Assembly: GCA_945835425.1 (NCBI GenBank)
Contig: CAMAJC010000087.1
Coordinates: 1 to 7,346 of the forward strand
Origin: an uncultured Clostridia bacterium
GTDB lineage: Bacteria; Bacillota; Clostridia; Oscillospirales; Ruminococcaceae
DNA: 7,346 nucleotides
Reading direction: 5' to 3'
This document shows positions 1 through 6,066 of the stretch, one piece after another (position 1 is the stretch's first letter; each line of letters opens with the position of its first letter). The notes below the pieces were generated by a model. It did no database searches. It was not told where the DNA came from and was given only the letters and a program-made list of their open reading frames with translations. Both the position numbers and the translations under genes were made by a program.

Positions 1-948
1 ATGAAAACAAAAATCTTCATCGACGGCAGCGAGGGTACAACCGGCCTTCGGATTCATGAACGGATTGCGGTGCGGGACGATATCGAGGTTCTGACTATCG
101 ACCCGGAAAAGCGCAAAGACCCTGCTGCACGCGCCGCGCTTATCAATGCGTCGGATATCACCTTCCTCTGCCTGCCTGACGCGGCAGCGGTCGAGGCGGT
201 TTCGCTGGTCGACAATGACCATGTCCGCATTATCGACGCTTCTACCGCTCACCGTACCCTGCCCGGATGGAACTATGGGTTCCCGGAACTGTCCCCCGAT
301 TTCCGCGCGGGCATCAAAAACGGCAAACGGGTCGCGGTGCCCGGCTGCCATGCGTCCGGGTTTATCGCCAGCGTCTATCCGCTGGTAAAAATGGGCGTGA
401 TTCCCGCGGACTACCCTGTCTCCGCTTTCTCGCTGACCGGCTACAGCGGCGGCGGTAAGAAAATGATCGCGGAATATGAGGGCGAAGGGCGTGGTAAACT
501 GCTGGACGCGCCACGCGAATATGCCATGAGCCAGCAGCACAAGCACCTGAAAGAAATGAAAGCCATCACCGGCCTTTCGCAGCTCCCGCTCTTCTCTCCC
601 ATCGTCGCGGACTACTACAGCGGCATGGTCGTGACCGTCCCGCTCTACACCAGTCTGATGAGCAAAAAGATGGACGCGGCGGCGCTGCAGGCGTTTTTCG
701 CTGAGTATTACGCGGGAGAAAAGCTCGTGAAGGTCGCGCCGCTGGGCAAAGAGGCTGAGGACAGAAACTTCCTCTCCGGCAACAAGCTCTCCGGCTGGGA
801 TGGGATGGAAATCTATGTCACCGGAAATGAGGAACGCGTGCTGGTTTCGGCGGTGTTTGACAACCTCGGCAAGGGCGCGTCCGGCGCTGCGATTCAGTGC
901 CTGAACATCATGACCGGAAAAGATGAGGGGTATGGACTGAACCTGTGA
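1..948 (+). CDS. argC: N-acetyl-gamma-glutamyl-phosphate reductase, type 2 (ArgC)
   Basis: This cytoplasmic enzyme catalyses the NADPH-dependent reduction of N-acetylglutamyl 5-phosphate to N-acetylglutamate semialdehyde, the third step of ornithine synthesis. The 315-aa length and overall pattern match the short type 2 subfamily, not the ~345-aa type 1 form. Visible are the N-terminal nucleotide-binding loop GSEGTTG (residues 9-15), DPEKRKD (34-40), DASTAHR (79-85), the catalytic cysteine in VPGCHASG (Cys116), the GYSGGGKKMIAEYEGEG stretch (147-163), a histidine pair in QHKHLKEM (180 and 182) likely to supply the catalytic base, and a C-terminal DNLGKGASGAAIQ (287-299). The residue after the cysteine is His, where many ArgC proteins have Tyr. 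The ATG is base 1 of the window, so its ribosome binding site and the operon promoter cannot be seen, but the alignment-like N-terminus argues that the gene is complete. argJ follows after 221 bp. Confidence 0.96.
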   Translation: MKTKIFIDGSEGTTGLRIHERIAVRDDIEVLTIDPEKRKDPAARAALINASDITFLCLPDAAAVEAVSLVDNDHVRIIDASTAHRTLPGWNYGFPELSPDFRAGIKNGKRVAVPGCHASGFIASVYPLVKMGVIPADYPVSAFSLTGYSGGGKKMIAEYEGEGRGKLLDAPREYAMSQQHKHLKEMKAITGLSQLPLFSPIVADYYSGMVVTVPLYTSLMSKKMDAAALQAFFAEYYAGEKLVKVAPLGKEAEDRNFLSGNKLSGWDGMEIYVTGNEERVLVSAVFDNLGKGASGAAIQCLNIMTGKDEGYGLNL

Positions 949-953
949 AAAGA

Positions 954-981
954 GTGAAGTGTGGAGAGTGGAGAGTGAAGT
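954..981. repeat. Four-copy 7-bp tandem repeat after argC
   Basis: Four consecutive heptamers begin five bases after the argC stop codon: GTGAAGT, GTGGAGA, GTGGAGA, GTGAAGT. The outer copies are identical and lie 21 bp apart. The core GTGAAG is the same hexamer that spaces the hairpin array after argB (3287-3366). No coding role is apparent. Confidence 0.75.
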
Positions 982-987
982 GATGGT

Positions 988-1025
988 GTGCTGCGAGTGT
1001 CCGTAGGACACCGAGTCGCAAGCAC
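988..1025. repeat. Imperfect hairpin in the argC-argJ spacer
   Basis: A long interrupted hairpin: GTGCT (988-992) pairs with AGCAC (1021-1025), GCGA (993-996) with TCGC (1016-1019), and GTGTCC (997-1002) with GGACAC (1006-1011) around a GTA loop, leaving CGAG (1012-1015) and A1020 unpaired. No T-run follows, so it does not look like an intrinsic terminator; read-through from argC into argJ is expected. A shorter relative with the same TGTCC-NNN-GGACA core is at 3538-3552. Confidence 0.6.
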
Positions 1026-1084
1026 GATTGAATGACTCCGTTCCCGTACGAAAACAGGATATCACAGGACATACTGCCTCGCAG

Positions 1085-1102
1085 GAATAATGCTTATTCA
1101 TT
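1085..1102. promoter_or_regulatory. AT-rich palindrome, possible ArgR/AhrC-type operator
   Basis: GAATAA-TGC-TTATTC (1085-1099) is a perfect 6-bp inverted repeat about 70 bp upstream of argJ. Read on the minus strand, 1102-1085 contains TGAAT followed four bases later by ATT, resembling the arginine-repressor box (TGAAT, four A/T, ATTCA) with one good half and one degraded half. I found no convincing sigma-A promoter beside it. It could equally be another member of the TGC-loop hairpins scattered through the spacers, so operator function is only a hypothesis. Confidence 0.3.
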
Positions 1103-1108
1103 TTACCA

Positions 1109-1136
1109 TTGCAGCGGCGGTCTGCGACCGCCACCG
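1109..1136. repeat. 28-bp GC-rich hairpin repeat, copy 1
   Basis: The core is a perfect 7-bp stem, GGCGGTC (1116-1122) and GACCGCC (1126-1132), around a TGC loop, flanked by TTGCAGC on the left and ACCG on the right. The same 28-bp element recurs at 7319-7346 with 23 of 28 positions identical. It ends about 20 bp before the argJ Shine-Dalgarno sequence and, if transcribed, would form a hairpin in the argJ leader. Short palindromic intergenic repeats of this style are common in gut Clostridia. Confidence 0.75.
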
Positions 1137-1169
1137 AAACAGGCGAACACAAAATAAAGGAGAATAGAA

Positions 1170-2411
1170 ATGCTTGTAGAATTTGAAGGATACAAATTTG
1201 TCGACGGCGGCGTCGTCGCGGCAAAGGGCTTTAAGGCGTCCGGCATCCATTGCGGCATCCGGAAAAATAAAGAGAAAAAAGACCTCTCGCTGCTGGTTGC
1301 GGCAGGGCCTGTCCCGACGGCGGCTGTCTACACCCAGAACAAGGTCAAGGGCGCGCCGATCGCCGTCACCAAGGCAAACATCGCCGACGGTTATGCCCAG
1401 GCGGTCATCGTCAACTCCGGTATCGCCAACACCTGCAACGCTGACGGCGAAGAAAAGGCGCTGGGGATGTGCGAGATTGCGGCTCATGAGATGGACATTC
1501 TGCCGACCGATATCGTCGTCGCATCGACCGGCGTTATCGGCGAGCCGCTCGACCTGACACCCATTGAATCGGGTATTTATCAGCTGGTCGACGAGCTGGA
1601 CGGCACGCCGGAAGCCGGGCTGCACTTCGAGGAAGGCATCATGACCACCGACACCGAGCCGAAAATGGTCGCGGTCGAGTTCACTCTGGGCGGCAAAACC
1701 TGCCGCATCGGCGGCTGCGCCAAAGGCTCCGGCATGATTCATCCCAACATGGCGACGATGCTCTGTTTCCTGACCACCGACGTTGCCATCACCCCCGATA
1801 TGCTCCAGATCGCGCTCAAGCGGGTGGTCGACGACACCTTCAACATGGTCAGCGTCGACGGCGACACCTCTACCAACGACACCTGCTGCATCATGGCCTC
1901 CGGTGACGCCGGAAATGCCCGTATTGACCATCAGGGCGAGGATTTCACCCAGTTTGTCAACGCCCTGTACGCGGTTTTGATGAACCTTTCCCGGCTGATC
2001 GCAGGAGACGGCGAGGGCGCTACCCGACTGGTCGAATGTACCGTCACCGGCGCTGTCACCAAGGAACAGGCCCGGGTCGTCGCGAAATCGGTCATCTGCT
2101 CTTCCCTGATGAAAGCGGCGATTTTCGGCGCGGACGCAAACTGGGGTCGGGCGCTGTGCGCAATCGGCTATGCGCCGGTTGATGTGGATGTCGACCGGAT
2201 CGATATGGCATTCGGTTCAGCGGCCGGGGTGCTGCCGGTCTGCAAGGACGGCGCAGGCGTGCCCTTCTCGGAGGAAATCGCCAAGGAAATCCTCTCCCAG
2301 CCGGAAGTCAAGCTGCTCATTAACCTCAATGCGGGTGATGAACAGGCGATTGCCTGGGGCTGCGATCTGACCTATGATTATGTCAGAATCAACGGCGACT
2401 ACCGGTCGTAA
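1170..2411 (+). CDS. argJ: Bifunctional ornithine/glutamate N-acetyltransferase (ArgJ)
   Basis: ArgJ transfers the acetyl group from N-acetylornithine to glutamate, releasing ornithine and regenerating N-acetylglutamate (the cyclic pathway). Bifunctional members also use acetyl-CoA to make N-acetylglutamate. At 413 aa it has the usual length. The autoproteolytic site is clear in KGSGMIHPNMATML (residues 185-198): cleavage between Ala195 and Thr196 would give alpha and beta chains, with Thr196 as nucleophile. STGVIGEPL (119-127) holds the Thr-Gly pair that forms the oxyanion hole in the family. NMVSVDGDTSTNDT (225-238), IFGADANWGR (318-327) and the terminal TYDYVRINGDYRS are also conserved. 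The start is supported by AAGGAG at 1157-1162, 7 nt before the ATG. argB follows after 18 bp, implying co-transcription. Sequence alone does not establish whether it also makes N-acetylglutamate from acetyl-CoA; no argA-like gene is in the window. Confidence 0.97.
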   Translation: MLVEFEGYKFVDGGVVAAKGFKASGIHCGIRKNKEKKDLSLLVAAGPVPTAAVYTQNKVKGAPIAVTKANIADGYAQAVIVNSGIANTCNADGEEKALGMCEIAAHEMDILPTDIVVASTGVIGEPLDLTPIESGIYQLVDELDGTPEAGLHFEEGIMTTDTEPKMVAVEFTLGGKTCRIGGCAKGSGMIHPNMATMLCFLTTDVAITPDMLQIALKRVVDDTFNMVSVDGDTSTNDTCCIMASGDAGNARIDHQGEDFTQFVNALYAVLMNLSRLIAGDGEGATRLVECTVTGAVTKEQARVVAKSVICSSLMKAAIFGADANWGRALCAIGYAPVDVDVDRIDMAFGSAAGVLPVCKDGAGVPFSEEIAKEILSQPEVKLLINLNAGDEQAIAWGCDLTYDYVRINGDYRS

Positions 2412-2429
2412 CGAAAGGAACTGAGACAA

Positions 2430-3290
2430 ATGGAGACTGTAAGCAACGCTTTAAAGGCGCAAATTCTGAATCAGGCGCTCCCTTACATACAGAAATACCA
2501 CGATAAAATCGTCGTCGTCAAGTACGGCGGCAACGCCATGACCAGCGAGGAACTGAAAAACGCGGTTATGAGCGACCTTGTGCTCCTAAACCTCGTCGGC
2601 ATCAAGGTCGTCCTCGTCCACGGCGGCGGACCGGAGATCAGCGAGATGCTGAAAAAAGTCGGCATCGAAAGCAAGTTCATCGGCGGCCTGCGCTATACCG
2701 ACGCGGACACCGCCGAGATCGTGCGGATGGTGCTGGCAGGCAAGGTCAACAAGTCCCTCGTCGCCCATCTGGAACGCTCTGGCGGCAGCGCCATCGGCCT
2801 GTGCGGTTCGGACGGCGGCATGATTCAGGTCAAAAAGATGTCTGGTGAAATCGACCTCGGGTACGTCGGCGAAATCACCGGCGTCAACGTCAAGCCCATC
2901 ACCGACGCCCTTGAAAATGGGTTCATCCCGGTCGTCGCGACCGTCGCCACCGACGAGGACGGCCAGGTCTACAACATCAACGCCGACACCGCTGCCGCGC
3001 AGATCGCAGCAGCCCTCCACGCCGAAAACCTCATCCTGATGACCGATATCAAGGGCCTGCTCCGGGACAAGGACGACGAATCCACCCTCATCCCGCAGGT
3101 CAATGTCTCCGAGGTTCCGATTCTCATCCGTCAGGGCATTATCTCCGGCGGCATGATTCCCAAGATCGAGTGCTGCGTTGAGGCTGTTCGCCGCGGCGTC
3201 ACCAAGACCTGCATCATCGACGGCCGCATCCCCCATTCGATTTTGATCGAAATCCTGTCCAACGAAGGCGTAGGAACCCTATTTACGTGA
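2430..3290 (+). CDS. argB: Acetylglutamate kinase (ArgB)
   Basis: ArgB phosphorylates the gamma-carboxyl of N-acetylglutamate with ATP, the second step of the pathway and usually the feedback-controlled one where ArgJ recycles acetyl groups. The 286-aa protein is an amino-acid-kinase fold member. Key motifs are KYGGNAM (residues 31-37, Lys31 at the phosphoryl site), HGGGPEI (64-70), the substrate loop GLRYTD (86-91), NINADTAA (183-190), LMTDIKGLL (203-211) and GGMIPKIE (240-247, Lys245 at the nucleotide/phosphate site). About 25 residues precede the first beta strand, including LPYIQKYHDK, and the C-terminus reads HSILIEILSNEGVGTLF. Both are features of the arginine-inhibited hexameric type, so feedback inhibition by arginine is likely but inferred. 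AAAGGAA (2414-2420) supports the ATG. The TGA stop lies inside the first GTGAAG of the downstream repeat array. Confidence 0.97.
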   Translation: METVSNALKAQILNQALPYIQKYHDKIVVVKYGGNAMTSEELKNAVMSDLVLLNLVGIKVVLVHGGGPEISEMLKKVGIESKFIGGLRYTDADTAEIVRMVLAGKVNKSLVAHLERSGGSAIGLCGSDGGMIQVKKMSGEIDLGYVGEITGVNVKPITDALENGFIPVVATVATDEDGQVYNINADTAAAQIAAALHAENLILMTDIKGLLRDKDDESTLIPQVNVSEVPILIRQGIISGGMIPKIECCVEAVRRGVTKTCIIDGRIPHSILIEILSNEGVGTLFT

Positions 3291-3366
3291 AGTTTGCCTG
3301 ACGGCAAGTGAAGCGATGCTGGCGCATCGTGAAGTTTGCCTGCGGCAAGTGAAGTTTGCTTCGCAA
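3287..3366. repeat. Array of four GTGAAG-spaced hairpins after argB
   Basis: GTGAAG occurs at 3287, 3308, 3329 and 3349, each followed by a small hairpin. The stems are TTGCC/GGCAA (3294-3307, loop TGAC), CGATGC/GCATCG (3314-3329, loop TGGC), TTGCC/GGCAA (3336-3348, loop TGC) and TTGC/GCAA (3356-3366, loop TTC). The period is 21, 21 and 20 bp. The stem sequence changes between units while pairing is kept. No frame stays open across the array, so it is not a coding repeat, and it lacks the long identical repeats and spacers of a CRISPR. Confidence 0.8.
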
Positions 3367-3374
3367 GAAAAGGT

Positions 3375-3391
3375 ATGCTGCTGCGCAGCAT
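3375..3391. repeat. 7-bp perfect hairpin with TGC loop
   Basis: ATGCTGC (3375-3381) pairs perfectly with GCAGCAT (3385-3391) around TGC. It follows the GTGAAG array by eight bases and shares the triloop style of the repeats at 1109-1136 and 7319-7346, but its stem sequence is different. Confidence 0.65.
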
Positions 3392-3408
3392 GGATTTAAA
3401 ATAGGGAC

Positions 3409-3437
3409 TTGCGTTCGCGGAAATGGATAAATATAAA
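3409..3437 (+). promoter_or_regulatory. Possible weak promoter for argD
   Basis: TTGCGT (3409-3414) and TATAAA (3432-3437) are separated by exactly 17 bp in a locally AT-rich patch. The -10 matches consensus at five of six positions, the -35 at only three. It would give argD a leader of about 150 nt. argD may instead be transcribed by read-through from argB, since no terminator is visible between them. Confidence 0.35.
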
Positions 3438-3593
3438 TCACGTTATTAAGCTACCCGGCGCGTTCGCCATGCTGGAGATTCCATAAACGAGCGGATGGCG
3501 GAGCCGGAGCGAACAACGCGGACAAGAAAGTTTCTAGTTGTCCACAGGACAACGGGCCTTATTCAAAGGCCGAAAAGGAAGGGAAATGATCGG

Positions 3594-4769
3594 ATGAATT
3601 TTGAAGAGATAAAGGCGCTGGATCAGGCGCATATCATGCATACATACGGGCGCAACGACGTCTGCATCGTGAGCGGCAAAGGCAGCCGCTGCACCGACAT
3701 AAACGGGAAAGAATATATCGACTTTACGACCGGCATCGGGGTCAACAGCCTCGGGTTCTGCGACGAAAGCTGGGTGAGCGCCGTTGCGGAGCAGGCCGGG
3801 AAATTACAGCACGTTTCCAACCTTTACTATACCCTGCCGGATGTACAGCTGGCGGAAACCCTCTGCAAGCGCACCGGGTACTCAAAGGTTTTCTTCGGCA
3901 ACTCCGGCGCGGAGGCCAACGAAGGTGCGATTAAGGTGGCGCGGAAATATTCCTTTGACAAATACGGGGAAAAGCGCACAAATATCGTGACGCTCCAAAA
4001 TTCCTTCCACGGGCGTACCGTCACCACCCTCGCGGCGACCGGACAGGACGTTTTCCATAACTTCTTCTTCCCCTTCACCGGCGGCTTTATCTATGCGCAG
4101 GCGAACTCGATGGAAGCGCTGGGAGACGCCTGCGATGACACCGTCTGCGCGATCATGCTGGAGTTTATTCAGGGCGAAGGCGGTGTTCTGCCGCTGGATA
4201 AAGAATATGTGGAGGAGCTGGCGGCGTTTTGCAAAGAACGCGATATCCTCATCATCGCCGACGAGGTGCAGACCGGCATCGGACGAACAGGCACGCTCCT
4301 TGCTTCCCAGCAGTTCGGGTTCCTGCCGGATATCACCACCCTGGCCAAAGGCCTGGGCGGCGGCCTGCCGATCGGCGCAGTCATGGTCAATGAAAAGCTC
4401 GCCGGCGTCATGGGTCCTTCCAGCCACGGCTCCACCTTCGGCGGCAACCCGGTCGTCTGTGCAGGCGCAAATGTGGTCCTGGAAAAACTGGATGAAGAGA
4501 TGCTCCGTGAGGTGCGGCGCAAAGGCGAGATCATCCGTGCGGCCGTATCGGGCTGTGAGAACGTGGCCACGGTCACGGGGCTCGGGATGATGGTCGGCAT
4601 CGGGCTGAAAAAAGGCACCAGCAAAGAGGTCCTGAAAGCCTGTCAGGACGCAGGGCTCCTGGTGCTGACGGCCAAGGAAAAGGTAAGGCTGCTGCCGCCG
4701 CTGACCATTCCGGAAGAGGACCTGAAAAAAGGTTTGGAAATTCTCTGCAAGGTACTTGACGCACAATAA
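3594..4769 (+). CDS. argD: Acetylornithine aminotransferase (ArgD)
   Basis: This PLP-dependent class III aminotransferase converts N-acetylglutamate semialdehyde and glutamate to N-acetylornithine and 2-oxoglutarate. From the chosen ATG it has 391 aa, the normal family length. Motifs are NSGAEANE (residues 103-110, cofactor phosphate contacts), FHGRT (138-142), GEGG (194-197), IADEVQTGIGRTG (221-233, with the Asp that contacts the PLP ring nitrogen), the Schiff-base lysine in TTLAKGLGGG (Lys252) and HGSTFGGNP (278-286). The frame is open upstream to an ATG at 3495, but the extra 33 residues are basic, unlike the family, and run through the hairpin-rich spacer. A Shine-Dalgarno-like AGGAAGGG (3576-3583) lies 10 nt before 3594, so 3594 is preferred. 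An out-of-frame ATG at 3586 opens a three-codon ORF whose TGA overlaps the argD start. In some bacteria ArgD also serves lysine synthesis; nothing here tests that. Confidence 0.95.
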   Translation: MNFEEIKALDQAHIMHTYGRNDVCIVSGKGSRCTDINGKEYIDFTTGIGVNSLGFCDESWVSAVAEQAGKLQHVSNLYYTLPDVQLAETLCKRTGYSKVFFGNSGAEANEGAIKVARKYSFDKYGEKRTNIVTLQNSFHGRTVTTLAATGQDVFHNFFFPFTGGFIYAQANSMEALGDACDDTVCAIMLEFIQGEGGVLPLDKEYVEELAAFCKERDILIIADEVQTGIGRTGTLLASQQFGFLPDITTLAKGLGGGLPIGAVMVNEKLAGVMGPSSHGSTFGGNPVVCAGANVVLEKLDEEMLREVRRKGEIIRAAVSGCENVATVTGLGMMVGIGLKKGTSKEVLKACQDAGLLVLTAKEKVRLLPPLTIPEEDLKKGLEILCKVLDAQ

Positions 4770-4784
4770 AAGCTGTGCTATAAT
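4756..4784 (+). promoter_or_regulatory. Sigma-A promoter for argF, overlapping the argD 3' end
   Basis: TTGACG (4756-4761, five of six to consensus) and TATAAT (4779-4784, perfect) are 17 bp apart, and TGC just before the -10 makes an extended -10. The -35 lies within the last codons of argD and the argD stop codon lies in the spacer. Transcription would start near 4791, giving argF a leader of about 155 nt. This is the best promoter in the window. Confidence 0.85.
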
Positions 4785-4839
4785 ATGTTTTTCCAAAAGG
4801 CGTTTGTTCATTTTACATACTAATAACTCCGTGAATAAA

Positions 4840-4874
4840 TGGTGTTTTCTCCGCCGAAGGCGGAGAAAACACCA
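4840..4874. promoter_or_regulatory. Perfect 16-bp hairpin in the argF leader
   Basis: The left arm 4840-4855 (beginning TGGTGTTTTC) is an exact reverse complement of 4859-4874, closed by a GAA triloop. No T-run follows on the + strand (CACAGAAATA), so it is not a conventional terminator for argF transcripts or argD read-through. Immediately upstream is GTGAATAAAT (4831-4840), which resembles one half of an arginine-repressor box. Possible roles are mRNA stabilisation, a regulatory leader structure, or a dispersed palindromic repeat that landed here; the sequence does not decide. Confidence 0.6.
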
Positions 4875-4934
4875 CAGAAATACAGTTCCAAAAAGAAAGC
4901 AGCTGAATCAATCAGAGCTTCCAGTTTTTTCATG

Positions 4935-4940
4935 AAAGGA
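4935..4940 (+). promoter_or_regulatory. argF Shine-Dalgarno, deciding the start codon
   Basis: AAAGGA ends on the A of an in-frame ATG at 4940, so it cannot serve that codon. It is 8 nt from the ATG at 4949, an ideal spacing, which places the argF start at 4949. Confidence 0.8.
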
Positions 4941-4948
4941 TGAGTCTT

Positions 4949-5869
<921 letters not shown>

Positions 5870-5879
5870 TGTTCTGTAT

Positions 5880-5919
5880 AAAACAGGGGAAGGCGCCGCT
5901 TTCCCCTGTTTTTTTATTT
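5880..5919 (+). terminator. Intrinsic terminator after argF
   Basis: AAACAGGGGAA (5881-5891) pairs with TTCCCCTGTTT (5901-5911), and the stem continues inward through a G-T pair and two G-C pairs to a three-base loop. It runs directly into a T-rich tract (5909-5920). This separates the arginine genes from the downstream gene. Confidence 0.92.
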
Positions 5920-5944
5920 TCCGGGTTTCATTTTGCGGATATCG

Positions 5945-5953
5945 TGCTATAAT
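5945..5953 (+). promoter_or_regulatory. Extended -10 promoter for the M20 gene
   Basis: TGC-TATAAT (5945-5953) is a perfect extended -10. The -35 region 17 bp upstream (GTTTCA, 5925-5930) is weak, as is often tolerated with an extended -10. The 12-bp core GTGCTATAATAT is identical to that of the argF promoter (4775-4786). The leader before the M20 start would be about 107 nt and shows no riboswitch I recognise. Confidence 0.75.
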
Positions 5954-6066
5954 ATAAATATATAAACACAAAATCAGCGGTTTCAGGGAAACGGGAAAAT
6001 ACCCATCCGTCCGCGAAACTGCGGGATATAGCATAAATAAAATGAAATGGGATGCGAGGGATTATG

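Larger units (their letters stand above)
3291..3593. other. 303-bp gene-free argB-argD spacer, rich in hairpins
   Basis: No plausible coding region is seen here on either strand. It opens with the GTGAAG hairpin array (to 3366) and a 7-bp TGC-loop hairpin (3375-3391). A low-GC patch with a possible promoter follows (about 3409-3437). Next comes a possible branched fold: CGCGTT (3459-3464) with AACGCG (3515-3520), CGCCAT (3465-3470) with ATGGCG (3495-3500), and an inner TGGA/TCCA stem (3473-3483). Two hairpins end it: TTGTCC/GGACAA (3538-3552) and GGCCTT/AAGGCC (3555-3571). The last lies just ahead of the argD Shine-Dalgarno region. None carries a T-run typical of an intrinsic terminator. Confidence 0.6.

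Noticed and set aside
988..1025. Terminator between argC and argJ
   Set aside because: The stem is interrupted and no T-run follows, so transcription is expected to continue into argJ.
3287..3391. CRISPR array
   Set aside because: The conserved part is only six bases, the intervening 14-15 bp are palindromes instead of unique spacers, and no cas gene is nearby.
3495..3593. 33-residue N-terminal extension of argD from the upstream ATG at 3495
   Set aside because: It is unlike ArgD N-termini, runs through the hairpin-rich spacer, and the ATG at 3594 gives the normal 391-aa length with a Shine-Dalgarno sequence 10 nt upstream.
4785..4823. Short leader-peptide ORF (12 codons) after the argF promoter
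   Set aside because: It starts at or before the expected transcription start, has no ribosome binding site and contains no arginine codons, so it cannot be an arginine attenuator peptide.
4791..4948. T-box or riboswitch in the argF leader
   Set aside because: No T-box AGGGTGG-type motif and no terminator with a U-tract are present. The only clear structure is the 16-bp hairpin.
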